In this document: positions 60,976 to 64,000 of the stretch, piece after piece
Layout of the letters: each line of letters begins with the position of its first letter
How positions within the stretch are numbered: position 1 is the stretch's first letter
Assembly (NCBI GenBank): GCA_902363555.1
Contig: CABJAM010000003.1
Span: 186,001 to 250,000 of the forward strand
Reading direction: 5' to 3'
DNA length: 64,000 bases
From: Lachnospiraceae bacterium
Lineage (GTDB): Bacteria; Bacillota; Clostridia; Lachnospirales; Lachnospiraceae
The notes under the pieces: generated by a model
What the model saw: the letters and a program-made list of their open reading frames with translations, nothing else
Told to the model about the DNA's origin: nothing
The model's database searches: none
Program-made: the position numbers and the translations under genes

Positions 60976-62139
60976 ATGGAAAATTTTACATGGTTTAATC
61001 CAACTAAAATTATATTTGGAAAAGACAGTCATCTACAGGTAGGCGAGGTAACTGCCGCCTATGCCAAAAAGGTGCTCCTGCATTATGGCGGAAAAAGTAT
61101 CAAGGCGACAGGAACCTATGATGCGGTAACTGCAGCTCTTAAAAGTGCCGGTGTCGAATATGTAGAGCTGGGCGGCGTGCAGCCCAATCCAAGAGTATCC
61201 CTTGTATACGAGGGTATACGCATATGCCGGGAAGAAAATATCGGATTTATCCTGGCTGTGGGCGGCGGCAGTGTCATCGACTCTGCCAAGGCGATTGCTG
61301 CCGGCGTGTGCTATGACGGTGATGTTTGGGAGCTTTACAGCACGCCGGCCCAGCCTGAAAAAATGCTGCCGCTGGGCGTGGTGCTGACCATTCCTGCCGC
61401 TGGCAGCGAGAGCAGCGACGGCAGTGTGATCACGAAAGCAGAGACTCAGGAAAAACGTTCCTGCTGTTCAGATCTGATGTATCCTAAATTTGCGATTTTA
61501 AATCCGCAGCTTTGCTATACATTGCCAAAAAATCAGATCCAAGCCGGCGGCGCCGATATTCTGGCCCATGTTATGGAACGCTATTTTGTGCCGAATGTAC
61601 ATACAGATTTAACCGACCGGCTCTGTGAGGCCACGATGAAGTCGCTCATTGGCAATCTGCCTTGCGTTTTGGAAAACATTGAAGATTACGACGCCTGGGC
61701 GGAGGTCATGTGGACCGGTAATATAGCTCACAATGGACTGCTTGGTAGGGGCCGTGTGGAAGACTGGGCCAGCCATAACATCGAGCATGAGTTGAGTGCC
61801 ATTTATGATATCGCCCACGGTGCCGGCCTGGCGATCATATTCCCGGCGTGGATGCGGTATGTATATAAAGAACATCCGGCACGGTTTGTACAGTTTGCGC
61901 AGCGTGTCTGGGATATCGATACGGCAGGGATGAGTGAGGATGAGGCCTGTCATGCCGGTATTGATGCTCTGGAGGACTTTTTCAGAGGTCTTGGTCTGGC
62001 AACACATCTAAGTGAGATTGGAATCGGGGAAAAGGATTTTGATGTTATGGCCCGTAAGGCTTGCGTTGGTGGAACACTTGGCAACTTTAAAAAGCTTGGT
62101 GTGGATGATGTCAAGGCGGTTTTTGAGCTTGCCTTGTGA
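60976..62139 (+). CDS. Iron-containing alcohol dehydrogenase, butanol dehydrogenase type
   Basis: 387 residues. GGGSVIDSAKAIA marks the nucleotide site; metal ligands are likely in DILAHVMERYF, SHNIEHELSA and DIAHGAGLAIIFPAW. This is the BDH/YugJ-type branch, distinct from the iron dehydrogenase at 45160. It would reduce an aldehyde made in the pathway, for example acetaldehyde or lactaldehyde from the aldolase encoded next. It follows the GH88/105-like gene by 2 bases and precedes the aldolase by 51. The start has AAGCGGGG upstream. Confidence 0.9.
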   Translation: MENFTWFNPTKIIFGKDSHLQVGEVTAAYAKKVLLHYGGKSIKATGTYDAVTAALKSAGVEYVELGGVQPNPRVSLVYEGIRICREENIGFILAVGGGSVIDSAKAIAAGVCYDGDVWELYSTPAQPEKMLPLGVVLTIPAAGSESSDGSVITKAETQEKRSCCSDLMYPKFAILNPQLCYTLPKNQIQAGGADILAHVMERYFVPNVHTDLTDRLCEATMKSLIGNLPCVLENIEDYDAWAEVMWTGNIAHNGLLGRGRVEDWASHNIEHELSAIYDIAHGAGLAIIFPAWMRYVYKEHPARFVQFAQRVWDIDTAGMSEDEACHAGIDALEDFFRGLGLATHLSEIGIGEKDFDVMARKACVGGTLGNFKKLGVDDVKAVFELAL

Positions 62140-62190
62140 GAGCCCGAGGTAACTTGGTTTTTCTAAATGAACAGGAAGCGAGGATATATT

Positions 62191-62877
62191 ATGACATATA
62201 AAGATATAACACCGGAGGCGCTGGCCGCGTACTTTGACCATACCCAGCTAAAGGCTTATGCGGTGAAAAAGGATTTTGAGATCCTCTGTGAGGAAAGCAG
62301 AAAATATGGTTTTAAAATGGTGGCCATCAATCCGGCGCCTGTAAAAATGTGCAAGGAGCTGCTTTGCGGTTCTGCGGTTCATGTGGGAGCCGCCATCGGT
62401 TTCCCTTTAGGTCAAACGGATATTGAAGTCAAACGATTTGAGATGATCGATGCCATCGATAACGGCGCCGATGAGATCGACTATGTAATTAATCAGACAC
62501 AGCTTAAGGATAAAAATTATGATTATGTGGAAAAGGAAATGCATGAGATCGTTTCCTATTGCCGCAGCCATCAGGTTATTTCCAAGGTTATTTTTGAAAA
62601 CTGTTATCTGACGCAGCAGGAGAAGGAGATCATGTGTCAGATCGCCAGAGAGGTTCAGCCGGATTTTGTAAAAACCGCCACAGGCTTTGGTACCGGAGGA
62701 GCAACCATCGAGGATGTTCTTTTGATGAAGCGGCTGGTGGGAGATAAGATTAAGGTGAAGGCTGCCGGTGGTATACGGACCCTGGATGACGCTTTGAAAA
62801 TGATCGATGCCGGCGTCAGCAGAATCGGTTCCACAGCCAGTGTGAAGATCGTGGAGGAGCTGATCCATCTGCTGTAA
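62191..62877 (+). CDS. DeoC-like class I aldolase
   Basis: 228 residues of the DeoC/FbaB family. The Schiff-base lysine is Lys161 (VKTATGFGTGG), the proton-relay lysine Lys190 (KVKAAGGIRT) and an acidic partner near Asp97 (DEIDYV). DHTQL at 16-20 is also conserved. It cleaves 2-deoxyribose-5-phosphate to acetaldehyde and glyceraldehyde 3-phosphate, or an analogous substrate. Placed among sugar oxidation and kinase genes rather than nucleoside genes, it may act on another 2-deoxy sugar (acid) phosphate. ATG 62191 follows GAGGATAT. Confidence 0.9.
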   Translation: MTYKDITPEALAAYFDHTQLKAYAVKKDFEILCEESRKYGFKMVAINPAPVKMCKELLCGSAVHVGAAIGFPLGQTDIEVKRFEMIDAIDNGADEIDYVINQTQLKDKNYDYVEKEMHEIVSYCRSHQVISKVIFENCYLTQQEKEIMCQIAREVQPDFVKTATGFGTGGATIEDVLLMKRLVGDKIKVKAAGGIRTLDDALKMIDAGVSRIGSTASVKIVEELIHLL

Positions 62878-62917
62878 TTGTTCGGCGGGGCTGCGGATCG
62901 CAGACCGAAAATGACAA

Positions 62918-62979
62918 AGACCCCGCAGTCTGCTGCACTGCAAATGGATGCCCTGCAGCTTACTGCGAGGTCTTTAATT
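62918..62979 (+). terminator. Possible terminator between the aldolase gene and the next protein gene
   Basis: AGACCCCGCAG pairs with CTGCGAGGTCT (one mismatch) around an inner CTGCA/TGCAG structure and is followed by TTAATTT. Confidence 0.55.
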
Positions 62980-62999
62980 TACGAATAGAAGGTGTAAGT

Positions 63000-63818
63000 A
63001 TGAAAGCGGAAATTTGTATTCAGGTGACAAACCGGCAGGGAAGTGTTGTGGCTTCTGCCTGCGGCTGCGGCCGCACCGTTCTGGAATTTGAACATGTTTA
63101 TGAGGAGGGCGACAGCATTATCATTGAATGCAGTCAGACGCCTGGCATGTTCAGGCTGTGTCTGGATGACCATGTGAAGGACGGCGTGGTATGGCTGTCC
63201 GGCCACCGGATGGAATACCCCATACCTTTGGGGGCAGCCCATGAGGCCTATGCGCCGGAAGCCTTTCTTGGAAAAGCACATGTGATCACCGCGGATGTTT
63301 TAGAAATAATACCGGGAGCATATGGACGGATCAGTGAAAATCCTCTGGACCGCCGGGGGGAAACAACCTATTACCCCCATTGTACGGCCAATGCGGAAAC
63401 GCGTGGTGAGGCTGTGTTTGCCGCCCGAAATGTCATTGACGGCAGCCTTGAAAATTCGTCTCATGGCCAATGGCCTTACACAAGCTGGGGAGAGGATGAA
63501 AATCCCCATGCGGAAATTAAAATTGACTTTGGACGTCCGGTGACGGTGGATGCGATGGCTCTTCTGATCCGGGCAGACTTTCCCCATGACAATTACTGGG
63601 AACGGGTAAGCGCTGTATTTTCCGATGGCAGTACGTTAACATTGCAGATGAAAAAAACGCAAAAGCTGCAGCGTTTTAATTTTCCGGAAAGAACGATTAC
63701 CTGGGTCAAGCTTAAAGACTTTGTGCGTTCCGATGAACCCTCGCCATTTCCCGCGTTAACAGCGTGGGAGGTGTATGGGTGGTATGCGAAGACGGCCCGG
63801 GAAACGGAGGTAGTATGA
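63000..63818 (+). CDS. Hypothetical protein with possible carbohydrate-binding domain
   Basis: 272 residues. The N-terminal ~130 form a beta-rich domain (MKAEICIQVTNRQGSVVASACGCG; YEEGDSIIIECSQTPGMFRL). The C-terminal ~140 look like an F5/8-type (discoidin) sheet: VIDGSLENSSHGQWPYTSWGEDENPHAEIKIDFGRPVTVDAMALLIR and VKLKDFVRSDEPSPFPALTAWEVYG. I cannot name a family. No signal peptide is seen, so it may bind imported glycan inside the cell or act as a sugar enzyme. It overlaps the next gene by 4 bp. Confidence 0.6.
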   Translation: MKAEICIQVTNRQGSVVASACGCGRTVLEFEHVYEEGDSIIIECSQTPGMFRLCLDDHVKDGVVWLSGHRMEYPIPLGAAHEAYAPEAFLGKAHVITADVLEIIPGAYGRISENPLDRRGETTYYPHCTANAETRGEAVFAARNVIDGSLENSSHGQWPYTSWGEDENPHAEIKIDFGRPVTVDAMALLIRADFPHDNYWERVSAVFSDGSTLTLQMKKTQKLQRFNFPERTITWVKLKDFVRSDEPSPFPALTAWEVYGWYAKTARETEVV

Positions 63819-64000
63819 ATAATATAGATAAATTACAGCAGTATATGGGAGTCCATATGGAGGCCGCGCTCATTGTGGACGGCTCCAACCGATTCTATTT
63901 TACCGGAATGAGATCCTCCGCAGGCGCGGTGTTAGTCATTCCTGGAAAGGCTTTTTTCTTTATTGACTTTCGCTATTTTGAGGAGGCAGAGCGGTCCGTA
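63815..64000 (+). CDS. M24 family (Xaa-Pro aminopeptidase-like) protein, 3' partial
   Basis: Only the first 62 codons are in the window. MNNIDKLQQYMGVHMEAALIVDGSNRFYFTGMRSSAGAVLVIP, then FIDFRYFEEAERSV, is the creatinase/prolidase N-terminal domain of the M24 family. GGAGG lies before the ATG, which overlaps the preceding stop. The catalytic domain lies beyond the window, so activity is not verified. Confidence 0.75.
   Translation, partial: MNNIDKLQQYMGVHMEAALIVDGSNRFYFTGMRSSAGAVLVIPGKAFFFIDFRYFEEAERSV

Overview
The window looks like chromosomal DNA from an anaerobic gut Bacillota, most likely a Lachnospiraceae member. The basis is the gene set (DUF5685/DnaJ cluster, DegV, CyuA, binding-protein ABC sugar importers, a type I-C style CRISPR repeat), strong AGGAGG ribosome sites and consensus TTGACA-17-TATAAT promoters. 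The genus cannot be fixed from this sequence alone.

Layout. 1-5989: the two ATPases of a dipeptide/oligopeptide importer and three tandem M20 metallopeptidases. 6006-8138: an IS3-family element (IS150-like, with a -1 frameshift site) lying between the arms of a large inverted repeat. 8316-12756: an AraC-type regulator fused to a degenerate RelA/SpoT-like HD domain, a DUF4869 protein, an HD phosphohydrolase and an FtsX/MacB-type ABC exporter. 12910-16280 (minus strand): an operon of a DUF1538 membrane protein, a P-II-like protein and a histidine kinase with no response regulator. 16545-19570: a TrpXYZ-like ABC importer. 20355-24877: MoxR ATPase, DUF58 protein and transglutaminase. 25207-32605: a LacI-associated sugar importer with a GH42 beta-galactosidase and an esterase. 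32735-42893: mostly single genes, including a MarR/NmrA pair, a LVIVD-repeat protein, DegV, and a DUF5685-DnaJ-membrane protein trio. 43253-44960: a CRISPR array of 26 repeats with no cas genes in the window. 45160-51575: an iron alcohol dehydrogenase, an AadE-like nucleotidyltransferase and a GntR-controlled cysteine desulfidase plus dipeptidase. 51646-64000: a long same-strand carbohydrate cluster: URO-D-family protein, LplB/YtcP/LipO-type importer, two alcohol dehydrogenases, SMP-30 lactonase, FGGY kinase, GH88/105 hydrolase, DeoC aldolase, a possible carbohydrate-binding protein and the start of an M24 peptidase.

How the genes work together. Peptide uptake (dppDF) feeds the M20 hydrolases. 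The GntR unit probably turns cysteine-containing dipeptides into sulfide, pyruvate and ammonia. GH42 and the esterase trim oligosaccharides imported by the 25.2-28.4 kb transporter. The 51.6-64 kb cluster can be read as import, removal of an unsaturated uronyl group, oxidation to a lactone, ring opening, phosphorylation, aldol cleavage and reduction of the released aldehyde. No exact sugar can be named.

The most unusual items are the AraC-SpoT-like fusion, the cas-less CRISPR array next to a shortened gene, the DUF1538/P-II/kinase operon, the IS inside a long inverted repeat, the cysteine-rich DnaJ trio, and two near-identical 18-bp palindromes upstream of the GntR gene and its divergent target. 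No tRNA or rRNA gene and no riboswitch that I recognise was seen.
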